Assembly (NCBI RefSeq): GCF_007829815.1
Contig: NZ_VIWT01000002.1
Location: 1-64,000 of the forward strand
DNA: 64,000 nt
From: Kitasatospora viridis
GTDB taxonomy: Bacteria; Actinomycetota; Actinomycetes; Streptomycetales; Streptomycetaceae
Reading direction: 5' to 3'
The position numbers were made by a program, and so were the translations under genes. The notes under the pieces are model-generated. The model did not search any database. It was given only the letters and a program-made list of their open reading frames with translations, and was not told where the DNA came from. The first letter of the stretch is position 1, and each line of letters opens with the position of its first letter. Below, piece after piece: positions 16,521 to 24,910 of the stretch.

Positions 16521-18892
16521 CGGGGCGCGAACGGGGCGAACGGGGCGATCGGGTTGGCCAGTTCGCCGACCAGTTGGAGTGCGCCCGAGGGGTCGGCCAG
16601 GTCGACCATCTGACGGTTGTTCCGCAGCTGGAGGCGGTTCAGGCAGGAGAGCTGGAAGGTCGGGGCGAAGGCGTCGAAGCGCGCGAACTTCTCCGCCAGC
16701 TCGGGCACCGCGGCCTGGTAGTCGGCGGTGCAGGCGGCCACGGTGCGCCAGAACTCCCGCTCCGTCAGAATGCCGGCCTCGTCCAGCAGGGCGGCCAGGT
16801 AGCGCAGCACGCCGTCGAAGACGTCGGTGAAGATCGACAGCAGTCGCATCTCCTCCGGCACCTCGGCGCGCACCCGCTCGACCTGGGGCGGCAGTTGGGC
16901 CTCCGGGTCCATCACCACGATCTCCTCGGCGAGGTCCTTGAAGATCGCCCGCCGCACCGTGCCCGCCTGGTCGAGCACCAGGATGACGTTCTCGCCGTGC
17001 GGCATGAAGGCCAGGTCGTGGGCGTAGAAGCAGTGCAGCAGCGGGGTCAGGTAGGCGTCCAGGTAGCGGCGCAGCCAGTCGGCGGGGGCCAGGCCGCTGC
17101 GCTCGACCAGCGCGGCGGCCAGCGGCCGGCCGTCCCGGTCGGTGTGCAGCAGCGAGGCCATGGTGGCCAGCCGCTCGCCGGGCGCCAGCCGGGGCACCGG
17201 GCTCTCCCGCCACAGTGCGGCGAGCATCTTGCGGTAGGGCGAGTAGCGGTCGGTGGCGGCCTCGTACTGGCGGTGCCGGTAGCCGATCGCGGCGTGCTCG
17301 CGGATGATGCTCAGGCCGGTGCCGCGCAGCACCTCGTCCCGCTCGATCAGCTCGGCCAGCCAGTCGTTGATCGCGGGGGTGGCCTCCATGTAGGCGGCCG
17401 AGAGTCCGCGCATGAAGCCCATGTTGAGCACCGACAGCGCGGTCTTGACGTAGTGCCGGTCCGGCCGGTCCTGGTTGAAGAAGGTGCGGATCGACTGCTG
17501 GGCCAGGTAGGCGTCGCTGCCCTCGCCGAGGAACACCAGGCGCTGGGCGGCGAGTTCGCCGGCGAAGCTGACCGAGAGCTTGTTGGTCCACTGCCAGGGG
17601 TGCACCGGGAACAGCAGGTAGTCGGCCGGGTCGAGGCCGCGCCCGGTCAGCGCGGCGGCGAACCGCTCCCGCTCGGCCAGGTCCAACTCCTGCTCGATCA
17701 GCGCCTGGTGGTCGAGGTCGGCGCAGCTGGTGAAGGTGGCGTGGTCGCGGTGCGCGGCCAGCCAGACCAGTCGCACGGGGCTGCCGGCCTCGGGCGCGTA
17801 GCGGTGGTACTCGGCGCCGTCGAAGCCGATCCGCCCGTTGTTGGCGACGAAGCCGGGGTGGCCCTCGGTCATCGCGGTCTCGATGGTCTGGAAGTCCGCG
17901 GCGGCCAGCTGATCGGCCGTCGGCTGCGGCTTGTCGAGCTTGTAGGCGCTGCCGGACAGGGTGCTGGCGATCTCCTCCAGGTAGACCGGCAGCACCTCGG
18001 CGGACAGGCCCAGGGTCTCCCGCAGCTCGATCACGAAGTCCGTGACGTCCAGCGGGAGTTCGGCGCCGTCGCGGTGCCGGGTGATCGAGTCGGCGGGGAT
18101 CTGCCAGTGGTCCAGCGCGAGCAGCCGGGCGGCGAACCGGTACTCGGTGGCGCCGTCGTCGCTGCGCACGGCGTACCGGCCATCGGCCGACCGCTCGGGG
18201 GCCAGCAGCCGTTCGTGGCTGAACTCGGCCAGCGCCTTGCGCAGCAGCAGCCGGTTGGCCACCGCCCAGGTGTCGGGGCGCAGGTGGGCGACGGCGCTCT
18301 CCTCGGAGCGACACCGCCACGCGGCGGCTCCTCGGGCGGTGGCGGCGGCGAACTGCTCGCGGGTGCAGAAGCTCAGCAGCGCCTCCTTCTCGGGCTTGTG
18401 GATCGGGCCGGCCGGCTCGAACCCGACGGCGGCGTTGAGCCGGTGCACGGCGGTGTTGCGCACGTCGGGCTCGACCACCACCCGGCGGGCCGCCGGGTCC
18501 TCGAACAGGAAGGCCAGCACGGTGGTGATCACCGCGCGGGTGAAGCCGTGCACCGGCCGGTCGGTGGGCGCGCAGAGGAAGTGCATCCCGACGTCGCCCG
18601 GCTCCGGCTGGTAGAGGCCGACCAGCTCGACCTTCGCGGGGTCGTAGCGCTCGACCAGGAAGGCCGGCCGGCCGTCGAACAGGCCGAGGTAGGCGTCGTG
18701 GTCCGGGTGCTCGGCTATCTCCCGGTAGGCGTCGGTGACTTGGGCGCGGCTCTGACCTTGCATCAGCCAGAACTCGGCCTTCGGGTGGGTGACCCAGGAG
18801 TGCAGCAGTTCGGCGTCGGTGGCCAGGTCCAGCGGCCGGACGGCGAACCGTCCCAGGCGCGGGTCGGTGCGGGAGAACAGGGTGGTGCTCAT
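16517..18892 (-). CDS. desD: DesC-DesD fusion: acyl-CoA N-acyltransferase + NIS siderophore synthetase
   Basis: A 791-residue two-domain enzyme. Residues 1 to about 185 match the DesC/AlcB/RhbD acyltransferase group (LLHSWVTHPKAEFWLMQG, GMHFLCAPTDRPVHGFTR, VVVEPDVRNTAVHRLNAAVGF), which acylate N-hydroxycadaverine. After a short Ala/Arg linker comes an IucA/IucC synthetase of DesD type from about residue 205 to the end (GHPGFVANNGRIGFD, LLFPVHPWQW, YVKTALSVLNMGFMRG, LAFMPHGENVILVLD), which joins the acylated units into desferrioxamine with ATP. In the well-known des clusters, desC and desD are separate adjacent genes. The ATG has GAGGA upstream. The linker is where a lost stop or a frameshift could have joined them. 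Confidence 0.92.
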   Translation of the reverse strand: MSTTLFSRTDPRLGRFAVRPLDLATDAELLHSWVTHPKAEFWLMQGQSRAQVTDAYREIAEHPDHDAYLGLFDGRPAFLVERYDPAKVELVGLYQPEPGDVGMHFLCAPTDRPVHGFTRAVITTVLAFLFEDPAARRVVVEPDVRNTAVHRLNAAVGFEPAGPIHKPEKEALLSFCTREQFAAATARGAAAWRCRSEESAVAHLRPDTWAVANRLLLRKALAEFSHERLLAPERSADGRYAVRSDDGATEYRFAARLLALDHWQIPADSITRHRDGAELPLDVTDFVIELRETLGLSAEVLPVYLEEIASTLSGSAYKLDKPQPTADQLAAADFQTIETAMTEGHPGFVANNGRIGFDGAEYHRYAPEAGSPVRLVWLAAHRDHATFTSCADLDHQALIEQELDLAERERFAAALTGRGLDPADYLLFPVHPWQWTNKLSVSFAGELAAQRLVFLGEGSDAYLAQQSIRTFFNQDRPDRHYVKTALSVLNMGFMRGLSAAYMEATPAINDWLAELIERDEVLRGTGLSIIREHAAIGYRHRQYEAATDRYSPYRKMLAALWRESPVPRLAPGERLATMASLLHTDRDGRPLAAALVERSGLAPADWLRRYLDAYLTPLLHCFYAHDLAFMPHGENVILVLDQAGTVRRAIFKDLAEEIVVMDPEAQLPPQVERVRAEVPEEMRLLSIFTDVFDGVLRYLAALLDEAGILTEREFWRTVAACTADYQAAVPELAEKFARFDAFAPTFQLSCLNRLQLRNNRQMVDLADPSGALQLVGELANPIAPFAPFAPR

Positions 18893-18916
18893 GAATGGTC
18901 CTCGGATGTGGGGGAG

Positions 18917-20200
18917 TCAGGCGGCCGGGGCGCCGAACTCCTGGAAGGCGATGGTCTTCTCGATCGGGTAGACCTCGCGGCCGGTCAGCTCGCGGATGAT
19001 CCACGAGTTGCGGTAGGGGCCCATGCCGAGGTCGGGCGAGGTGATGCTGTGGGTGTGGGTGCCGCCGTTCTGCAGGAAGACGCCCCGGCCGGTGGTGTCG
19101 ATGCTGTAGTTGCGGGCCACGTCGAACCGGCCCCGGCCGTCGAAGCGGATCCGGTCGAGCACCGGCTCCAGGAACTCGGGGGTGCGGTAGCGGTAGCCGG
19201 TGGCGAGCACCAGGCCCTCGGTCTCCAGGGTGAAGTCCCGCTGCTGCTCGGCGTGGTGCAGGCCGAGGGTGTAGCGGCCGGCGGCCGCGTCGTGCTCGGC
19301 GGTGCGCAGTTCGGTGTGGGTGAACAGCCGGGTGGGCACCGGGCCGGTGACGCTCTTCTGGTACAGCAGGTCGTAGATGCTGTTGATCAGGTCCGCGTCG
19401 ATGCCCTTGAACAGGCCCTTCTGCTCGGCCTCCAGGCGGTAGCGGGTGGCCTCGGGCAGCGCGTGGAAGTAGTCCACGTACTCGGGGGAGGTCATCTCCA
19501 GGGTGAGCTTGGTGTATTCGAGCGGGAAGAACCGGGGCGAGCGGGTCACCCAGGTCAGCCGGTAGCCGTGGGTGTCGGTGTCGGCCAGCAGGTCGTAGTA
19601 GATCTCGGCGGCGCTCTGGCCGCTGCCGACCACGGTGATGCTGCGCTTGCGCTGCAGCATCGGCTTGGCCTCCAGGTACTGGGAGTTGTGCACCAGGTCG
19701 CCGCCCAGGCCGGCGCAGGCCTCGGGCAGGTGCGGCGGGGTGCCGGTGCCCAGCACCAGGTGGCGGGCCCGGTGGCGCACCGGCCGGCCGGCCGCCGTCG
19801 AGGTGACGGTGTACAGCTGCTCGGCCTCGTCCCACTCCACCCGGGTCACCCGGTGGTCGAACCGCACGCTGGTCAGCTTGCCGGCGGCCCAGCGGCAGTA
19901 GGCGTTGTACTCGGCCCGCACCGGGTAGAACCGCTCGCGGATGTAGAACGGGTAGAGTCGGCCGGTCTCCTTCAGGAAGCTGAGGAAGGAGTAGGGCGAG
20001 GTGGGGTCGGCCAGGGTGACCAGGTCGGCCATGAACGGGGTCTGCAGGGTGGCGAAGTCCAGCAGCATGCCCGGGTGCCAGTCGAACTCGGACCGGCCCT
20101 CCAGGAACACCCCGTCCAACTCCGCCAGCGGGGCGGTCAGGCAGGCCAGACCGAGGTTGTAGGGGCCGAGGCCGATCGCGATGAAGTCGTGCGTGTGCAT
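18917..20200 (-). CDS. desB: DesB-type lysine/cadaverine N-monooxygenase
   Basis: A 427-residue flavin N-hydroxylase of the IucD/PvdA/SidA family. The FAD motif AIGLGPYNLGLACL is at the N-terminus, FDWHPGMLLDFATLQTPFM next, the NADPH motif VVGSGQSAAEIYYDLL near residue 200, and ATGYRYRTPEFLEP near residue 355. It hydroxylates the free amine of cadaverine in desferrioxamine assembly. GGGAG precedes the ATG. It lies 24 nt upstream of the DesC-DesD gene in the same operon. Confidence 0.93.
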   Translation of the reverse strand: MHTHDFIAIGLGPYNLGLACLTAPLAELDGVFLEGRSEFDWHPGMLLDFATLQTPFMADLVTLADPTSPYSFLSFLKETGRLYPFYIRERFYPVRAEYNAYCRWAAGKLTSVRFDHRVTRVEWDEAEQLYTVTSTAAGRPVRHRARHLVLGTGTPPHLPEACAGLGGDLVHNSQYLEAKPMLQRKRSITVVGSGQSAAEIYYDLLADTDTHGYRLTWVTRSPRFFPLEYTKLTLEMTSPEYVDYFHALPEATRYRLEAEQKGLFKGIDADLINSIYDLLYQKSVTGPVPTRLFTHTELRTAEHDAAAGRYTLGLHHAEQQRDFTLETEGLVLATGYRYRTPEFLEPVLDRIRFDGRGRFDVARNYSIDTTGRGVFLQNGGTHTHSITSPDLGMGPYRNSWIIRELTGREVYPIEKTIAFQEFGAPAA

Positions 20201-20227
20201 GGGGATCTCCCGGGATGTGACGGTGCG

Positions 20228-20269
20228 TCAGGCGGCGTCGGTCAGGCAGTGTCGGTCAGGCAGTGTCGG
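20228..20269. repeat. Three tandem copies of a 14-bp unit at the 3' end of desA
   Basis: TCAGGC[A/G]G[T/C]GTCGG occurs three times head to tail. The rightmost copy contains the DesA stop codon and last codons, so each downstream copy repeats the final Asp-Thr-Ala-stop in frame-like fashion. Replication slippage is the likely origin. Confidence 0.8.
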
Positions 20270-21761
20270 TCAGGAACGCCTCGGCGTGGCCGGCCAACAG
20301 GTCGAGCACCTCGGCGATGTCGGCGAGCGTGGTCTCGGGGTTGAGCAGGGTGAACTTCAGGAAGTGCCGGCCCTCGACGGTGGTGCCGGCCACCACCGCG
20401 GCGCCGGAGGCGGCCAGCGCCGCGCGGGCGTGCAGGTTGGCCCCGTCGGCCAGCGGGTGGGCGCCGTCCCCGGCGGGCAGGTAGCGGAAGACCAGGGTGG
20501 AGAGCTGGGAGCGGGTGACCACCTCGAAGCGCGGGTCGGCGGCGACCAGGTCGTGCGCGTCGGCGGCCCGGTCCAGCACCTCGTCGAAGAGCGCGCCGAC
20601 GCCGTCCGCGCCCATCACCCGCAGGGTCAGCCAGAGTTTGAGCGCGTCGAAACGGCGGGTGGTCTGCAGTGACTTGTCGACCTGGTTGGGGATCCGCTGC
20701 TCCACCATCCGGGCCGGGTTGAGGTAGTCGGCGTGGTAGGTGGCGTGCCGCAGCACGGCCGCGTCGGCCACCACCAGGGCGCTCGAACTGACCGGCTGGA
20801 AGAAGGACTTGTGGTAGTCGACGGTCACCGAGGCGGCCCGTTCGATGCCGGCCAGCAGGTGCCGGCGGGTGGGGGAGACCAGCAGCCCGCAGCCGTAGGC
20901 GGCGTCCACGTGCAGCCAGGCCCCGGCGCGCTCGCACAGCTCGGCGAGGTCGGGCAGCGGGTCGATGGTGCCGAAGTCGGTGGTCCCGGCGGTGGCGACC
21001 ACGGCCATCACCGGCCGGCCCTCGCGGCGGCAGCGCTCCAACTCGGCGGCCAGTGCCTCGGGCCGCATCCGGCGGTCCGCGTCGGTGGGCACGGTGACCA
21101 CCGCGTCGGGTGCCAGGCCCAGCAGCTTGGCCGACTTCTGCACGCTGAAGTGCCCGGCGGCGGAGGCGAGGACGCGCAGCCGCGGCAGCAGCGCACGGTC
21201 GCCGCCGAGGCGGTGCAGCGCCTCCTCCCGGGCCAGCAGCAGGGCGTGCAGGTTGGACTGGCTGCCGCCGCTGGTGAACACCCCGTCGGCGCCGGGTCCG
21301 AAACCGATCCGGCCGGCCGTCCAGTCGATCAGCCGGCGCTCGATCAGGGTGCCGCCCGCGCTCTGGTCCCAGGTGTCCAGCGAGGAGTTGACGGCGCTGA
21401 GCACCGCCTCGCCGAGCAGCGCGGGGATCACCACCGGGCAGTTCAGGTGGGCGAGGTAGCGCGGGTGGTGGAAGTAGACCGCGTCGCGCAGGTAGACCTG
21501 CTCCAACTCGGCCAGCGCGGCGCCCGGGTCGTGCAGCGGGCGGTCCAGGTCGACGGCGTCGACCCGGGGCGCGAGCTGCTGCGGCGTGACGCCGGTGAAC
21601 GGTCCGTCGACCCGGGCGACCTGCTCGGCCACGGTCGCGACGCCGGCCGCGAGCGATTCGCGGTAGGCGTCCAGGGTGCGGGAGTTGAAGAGGTGCGCGC
21701 GGGCGGTGGCGGCATTGCCCGCGGCGGCGGTCGGCGCTGCGGTGCTGGTACGGGGGCTCAT
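20256..21761 (-). CDS. desA: DesA-type PLP-dependent lysine decarboxylase
   Basis: A 501-residue group II PLP decarboxylase. The key segments are VFTSGGSQSNLHALLLARE (cofactor phosphate site), HVDAAYGCGLL (PLP-binding Asp) and VTVDYHKSFFQPV with the Schiff-base Lys. It makes cadaverine from lysine, the first step of desferrioxamine synthesis. The ATG at 21761 is the most plausible start; the frame is open beyond it, but that stretch encodes the neighbour in another frame. It is 44 nt after the siderophore-interacting protein gene. Confidence 0.92.
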   Translation of the reverse strand: MSPRTSTAAPTAAAGNAATARAHLFNSRTLDAYRESLAAGVATVAEQVARVDGPFTGVTPQQLAPRVDAVDLDRPLHDPGAALAELEQVYLRDAVYFHHPRYLAHLNCPVVIPALLGEAVLSAVNSSLDTWDQSAGGTLIERRLIDWTAGRIGFGPGADGVFTSGGSQSNLHALLLAREEALHRLGGDRALLPRLRVLASAAGHFSVQKSAKLLGLAPDAVVTVPTDADRRMRPEALAAELERCRREGRPVMAVVATAGTTDFGTIDPLPDLAELCERAGAWLHVDAAYGCGLLVSPTRRHLLAGIERAASVTVDYHKSFFQPVSSSALVVADAAVLRHATYHADYLNPARMVEQRIPNQVDKSLQTTRRFDALKLWLTLRVMGADGVGALFDEVLDRAADAHDLVAADPRFEVVTRSQLSTLVFRYLPAGDGAHPLADGANLHARAALAASGAAVVAGTTVEGRHFLKFTLLNPETTLADIAEVLDLLAGHAEAFLTDTA

Positions 21762-21805
21762 GTCGTCTGGATCTCTTCTGTGGAAGGGGGAGTGGCGGGC
21801 GGGGC

Positions 21806-22681
21806 TCAGCCCTCGGCGGCTGCGGCGGCCTCTTCGGCGCGCAGCTGCTCCTCGGTCGCGCCGCGGCGCCAGTAGCCGGAGAACTTCACCTGTTCGCGGG
21901 CGAAGCCGCGTTCGCGGACCAGGTGGCGGCGCAGCGTGGTGACCATCGTGGACTCGCCGGCCAGCCAGGCGTACGGGGTGCCGGCGGGCAGCTCGGCGCG
22001 GGCGACGGCCTCGGCGGGGCTGCCCGCGCCGCCTGCCGCGCCGCCGACCAGCCAGTGCAGTTCGCAGTCCGGCGGGGTGTCCAGGTCCTGGATGTCGGCG
22101 GCGTCGGGGACCTCGATCCAGGCCCGCACCGGCAGCCGCGGCGGCAGCCACTCCAGGATCGCGCCGAGCGCGGGCAGGGCCGTGACGTCGCCGGCCAGCA
22201 GCACCCAGTCGGTGTCGGCGGGCGGGTGGAAGGTGACGCTGCGGTTGTCGGCCACGGCGGGGCCGATCAGCACCACCCGGTCGCCGGGCCGGGCCGCGGC
22301 GGCCCAGCGGGCGGCCGGTCCGGCGGGCTGGTGGAGCGCGAAGTCCACGTCCAGCTCGGCGGGTTCGGGCCGGTGCGCGCGCACGGTGTAGGAGCGCATG
22401 ACGGCCCGTTCGTCCTCGGGCAGTTCGCGCCAGCCGGTGAACCAGTCCTCGCCGGCCTCGATCGGCAGCAGCGGTTCGGGCTGGCCGGGGTGCGGCAGGA
22501 AGAGCGAGAAGCTCTGGTCGCGGCCGCCGCCGGCGTAGCCGCGCAGTTCCGCGCCGCCGAGGGTGACCCGGACCAGGGTCGGTCCGAGTCGGCGGGTGCG
22601 CAGCACGGCGGCCCGGTAGAACCGGTACTGGCCGTAGAGCAGCGGTCGGTCGGCGGCGGCGCCTGCCGCGGGGCCGGCCAT
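21806..22681 (-). CDS. Siderophore-interacting protein (FAD-dependent ferric reductase)
   Basis: A 291-residue SIP/ViuB-family reductase that releases iron from imported ferric-siderophores in the cytosol. The FAD-binding region has RVTLGGAELRGY and the motif MRSYTVRAHRPEPAELDVDF. The NAD(P)H part has VLLAGDVTALPALGAILEWL and AWLAGESTMVTTLRRHL, and the C-terminal GYWRRGATEE is typical. The ATG shares one base with the TGA of the upstream binding-protein gene (TGATG), so they are coupled. Confidence 0.92.
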   Translation of the reverse strand: MAGPAAGAAADRPLLYGQYRFYRAAVLRTRRLGPTLVRVTLGGAELRGYAGGGRDQSFSLFLPHPGQPEPLLPIEAGEDWFTGWRELPEDERAVMRSYTVRAHRPEPAELDVDFALHQPAGPAARWAAAARPGDRVVLIGPAVADNRSVTFHPPADTDWVLLAGDVTALPALGAILEWLPPRLPVRAWIEVPDAADIQDLDTPPDCELHWLVGGAAGGAGSPAEAVARAELPAGTPYAWLAGESTMVTTLRRHLVRERGFAREQVKFSGYWRRGATEEQLRAEEAAAAAEG

Positions 22682-23721
22682 CAGCCGACCTTCTTGGCGC
22701 TCTGCACGGCCTTGGCGAGGCGCTCCAGCAGCGGGGCGGCGCCCGCGTAGGAGAACCGGGGGACCGAGCTCCACGGGGTGACCTGGCCGGCCCGTACGGC
22801 CGGCAGCGCGGCCCAGGTCGGCTTGGCGGCCAGGTCCTTGGGCTGCAGCTGGGTGCCGCGGTCGTCCAGCAGGATCAGGTCGGCGCCGTACTTGCCGGCA
22901 TTCTCCCAGCTGAGGCTCTCGAAGTAGTCGCCGGCGTCGAGCTTGTCGGGCTGCACGAACTCGACGCCGAGCTGGGCGAAGTAGATCAGGTCGGTGCTGA
23001 TCTTCGGGTTGGAGACGTAGAACAGGTCGGGGCTGCCGGAGGCGGCCATCACCTTGATGCCGCCGGCGGCCTTGGCGGCCTGGCGCAGCGACTCGGCGGC
23101 GGCCTCGAACCGGGCCTTGGCGTCCGTCACCTTCTTGGCGCCCAGGTCGGCGCCGAGCGAGGCGGCGAGGTTGGCGTAGTGCTCGATGGGCTGGGTGATC
23201 GGCACCCGCGCCACCGTGATGCCGGCGACGGTCGGGTTGACCTGGAGGATCTTCTGCTTGCTCTCCTCCGGCACGTACCAGAAGGCGCCCGGGTCGTACA
23301 TGTGGGTGACCATCAGGTCGGGCCGCAGGGCCGCGTACTTCTCGATGTCGAACTCGCCGTAGGCGTTGCCGATGATCGTCACCTTGTCCACGGCCAGGTC
23401 GCCGGCCTGCGGGTCGGCCTTGCCGTCCGCCCCCTTGGTCTCGCCGAAGACGCCGACGATCTGGCTGTCCAGGCCGAAGTCGACCAGCGCGGCGGCGGTG
23501 CCGGTGAAGGCGACGATCCGGCTGGGCACGGCGGGGGCGGTGAGCTGCTTGGGCTGGTCGTCGGTGAAGGTCCAGGGGCCCTTCGGCGCGGAGCCGCCCG
23601 GGGCCGCGCCCGTTTTCGACCCGCTGCCGCCGCAGGCGGCGAGCAGGGTGCCGACGGCCGCGGCGCCTCCGGCGGCGAGCAGGCCGCGACGGGAGAGTCG
23701 AGAAGGGCTGGAGATGTGCAT
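22681..23721 (-). CDS. Iron-siderophore ABC transporter substrate-binding lipoprotein
   Basis: A 346-residue periplasmic-binding-type lipoprotein. The signal combines twin arginines (SRRGLLAAGG, R11-R12) with a lipobox LAAC (Cys30), suggesting Tat export followed by lipidation. The FepB/DesE-like body contains SRIVAFTGTAAALVDFGL and the ALRPDLMVTHMYDPGAFW strand. It is the first gene of the leftward operon, right beside the iron boxes, and partners the permease and ATPase genes read the other way. Best guess: ferrioxamine uptake. Confidence 0.92.
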   Translation of the reverse strand: MHISSPSRLSRRGLLAAGGAAAVGTLLAACGGSGSKTGAAPGGSAPKGPWTFTDDQPKQLTAPAVPSRIVAFTGTAAALVDFGLDSQIVGVFGETKGADGKADPQAGDLAVDKVTIIGNAYGEFDIEKYAALRPDLMVTHMYDPGAFWYVPEESKQKILQVNPTVAGITVARVPITQPIEHYANLAASLGADLGAKKVTDAKARFEAAAESLRQAAKAAGGIKVMAASGSPDLFYVSNPKISTDLIYFAQLGVEFVQPDKLDAGDYFESLSWENAGKYGADLILLDDRGTQLQPKDLAAKPTWAALPAVRAGQVTPWSSVPRFSYAGAAPLLERLAKAVQSAKKVG

Positions 23722-23791
23722 GACGAAAGGACCCTTTCGCAGGGACAGCAGAAGTGCGGGGGACGGGGCTTCGAACGGCCCGTCAGCGAGC

Positions 23792-23810
23792 TTAGGCTAA
23801 CCTAACCTAA
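23792..23810. promoter_or_regulatory. Iron box 1 (IdeR/DmdR1-type operator)
   Basis: TTAGGCTAACCTAACCTAA, a near match to the actinobacterial iron-box consensus TTAGGTTAGGCTAACCTAA. It sits in the divergent intergenic region, 71 bp before the binding-protein start, and predicts repression when iron is plentiful. Confidence 0.9.
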
Positions 23811-23818
23811 GTCAGAAG

Positions 23819-23837
23819 ATAGGTTAACCTAACCTAA
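23819..23837. promoter_or_regulatory. Iron box 2 (IdeR/DmdR1-type operator)
   Basis: ATAGGTTAACCTAACCTAA, a second box 8 bp after the first and 47 bp before the permease GTG. Two boxes in series imply that each divergent promoter has its own site, or that dimers bind cooperatively. Confidence 0.9.
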
Positions 23838-23884
23838 GTTTCCGCCGGGGGCTGCGGCCCCGTGACCAGCCTCGGAGTCCTTCC

Positions 23885-24910
23885 GTGACCGTTGCCAACT
23901 CCACGCTGTCGAGGGCGACTTCACCAGCCCGACGGCAGTGGGCCGTGGTGCTCGCCGTCGCAGCGCTGCTGCTCGTCGTCCTGGTGCTGAGCCTGGGGGT
24001 CGGCGCCAAATCGCTGAGTCCCGCTCAGGTCTGGCACGGACTGCTCGAACCGGGCGCACCCGACTACACGGTGGTGCACCGGCTGCGACTGCCCCGCACC
24101 CTGCTCGGCCTGCTGGTCGGCGCCGGACTCGGCCTGGCCGGCGGCCTGATGCAGGCGCTGACGCGCAATCCGCTCGCCGACCCCGGCCTGCTCGGCATCA
24201 ACGCCGGCGCCTCCGCCGCCGTCGTCACCGCCACCGCCCTCCTCGGAGTGGCGACCTTCGACGGCTACGTCTGGTTCGCGCTCGCCGGGGCGGCCGCCGT
24301 CGCCGTGCTGGTCTACGTGGTCGGCGGCGGCCGCACCGCCACCCCCGCCCGGCTCGCGCTGGCCGGCGCCGCGCTCAACGCCACCCTCTACTCCTACGTC
24401 AGCGCGCTGATGCTGCTCGACTCCGCCTCGCTGGAGCGGATGCGGCTGTGGACGGTCGGCTCGCTCGCCGACGCCCGCCCGCAGACCGTGGCCAAGGTGC
24501 TGCCGTTCCTGCTCTGCGGGCTGGTGCTGGCGCTGGCCCTGGCCCGGCCGCTGAACGCGCTCGCCCTCGGCGACGACACCGCCCGCGCCCAGGGCGCCCG
24601 CCCGGAACGCGTGCGCGCGCTGACGGTGCTGGCGATCACCCTGCTCTGCGGGGCGGCCACCGCGGCCTGCGGGCCGATCGTCTTCCTCGGCCTGATGGTG
24701 CCCCACCTCGCGCGCGCCCTGGCCGGCCCCGACCTGCGCCGCCTGCTGCCCTGCTGCGTGCTGCTCGCGCCGGCGCTGCTGCTGGGGGCCGACGTGCTCG
24801 GGCGGGTGCTCGGTCGGCCGGGCGAGGTGCAGGTGGGCGTGGTGACGGCGGTGCTCGGCGGACCGTTCTTCCTGCTGCACGCCCGCCGGGGCAAGGGGGT
24901 CGGGGCATGA
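23885..24910 (+). CDS. FecCD-family iron-siderophore permease
   Basis: A 341-residue multi-helix permease with family hallmarks RLPRTLLGLLVGAGLGLAGG, MQALTRNPLADPGLLGIN, and FLGLMVPHLARALAGPDLR near the end. The GTG start is supported by GGAG 7 nt upstream. It pairs with the next permease to form the membrane channel for ferric-siderophore import. Confidence 0.93.
   Translation: MTVANSTLSRATSPARRQWAVVLAVAALLLVVLVLSLGVGAKSLSPAQVWHGLLEPGAPDYTVVHRLRLPRTLLGLLVGAGLGLAGGLMQALTRNPLADPGLLGINAGASAAVVTATALLGVATFDGYVWFALAGAAAVAVLVYVVGGGRTATPARLALAGAALNATLYSYVSALMLLDSASLERMRLWTVGSLADARPQTVAKVLPFLLCGLVLALALARPLNALALGDDTARAQGARPERVRALTVLAITLLCGAATAACGPIVFLGLMVPHLARALAGPDLRRLLPCCVLLAPALLLGADVLGRVLGRPGEVQVGVVTAVLGGPFFLLHARRGKGVGA

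Noticed and set aside
16521..19835. Long minus-strand frame continuous with the MFS gene
   Set aside because: It is a shadow frame of the DesC-DesD and DesB genes, with Arg/Pro-rich nonsense composition. The MFS gene starts at the GTG at 16520.
16574..20344. Plus-strand frame of over 1200 codons opposite the siderophore genes
   Set aside because: It is antisense to three well-recognised enzymes. Composition is dominated by Gly/Val/Gln/Arg, typical of GC-rich shadow frames.
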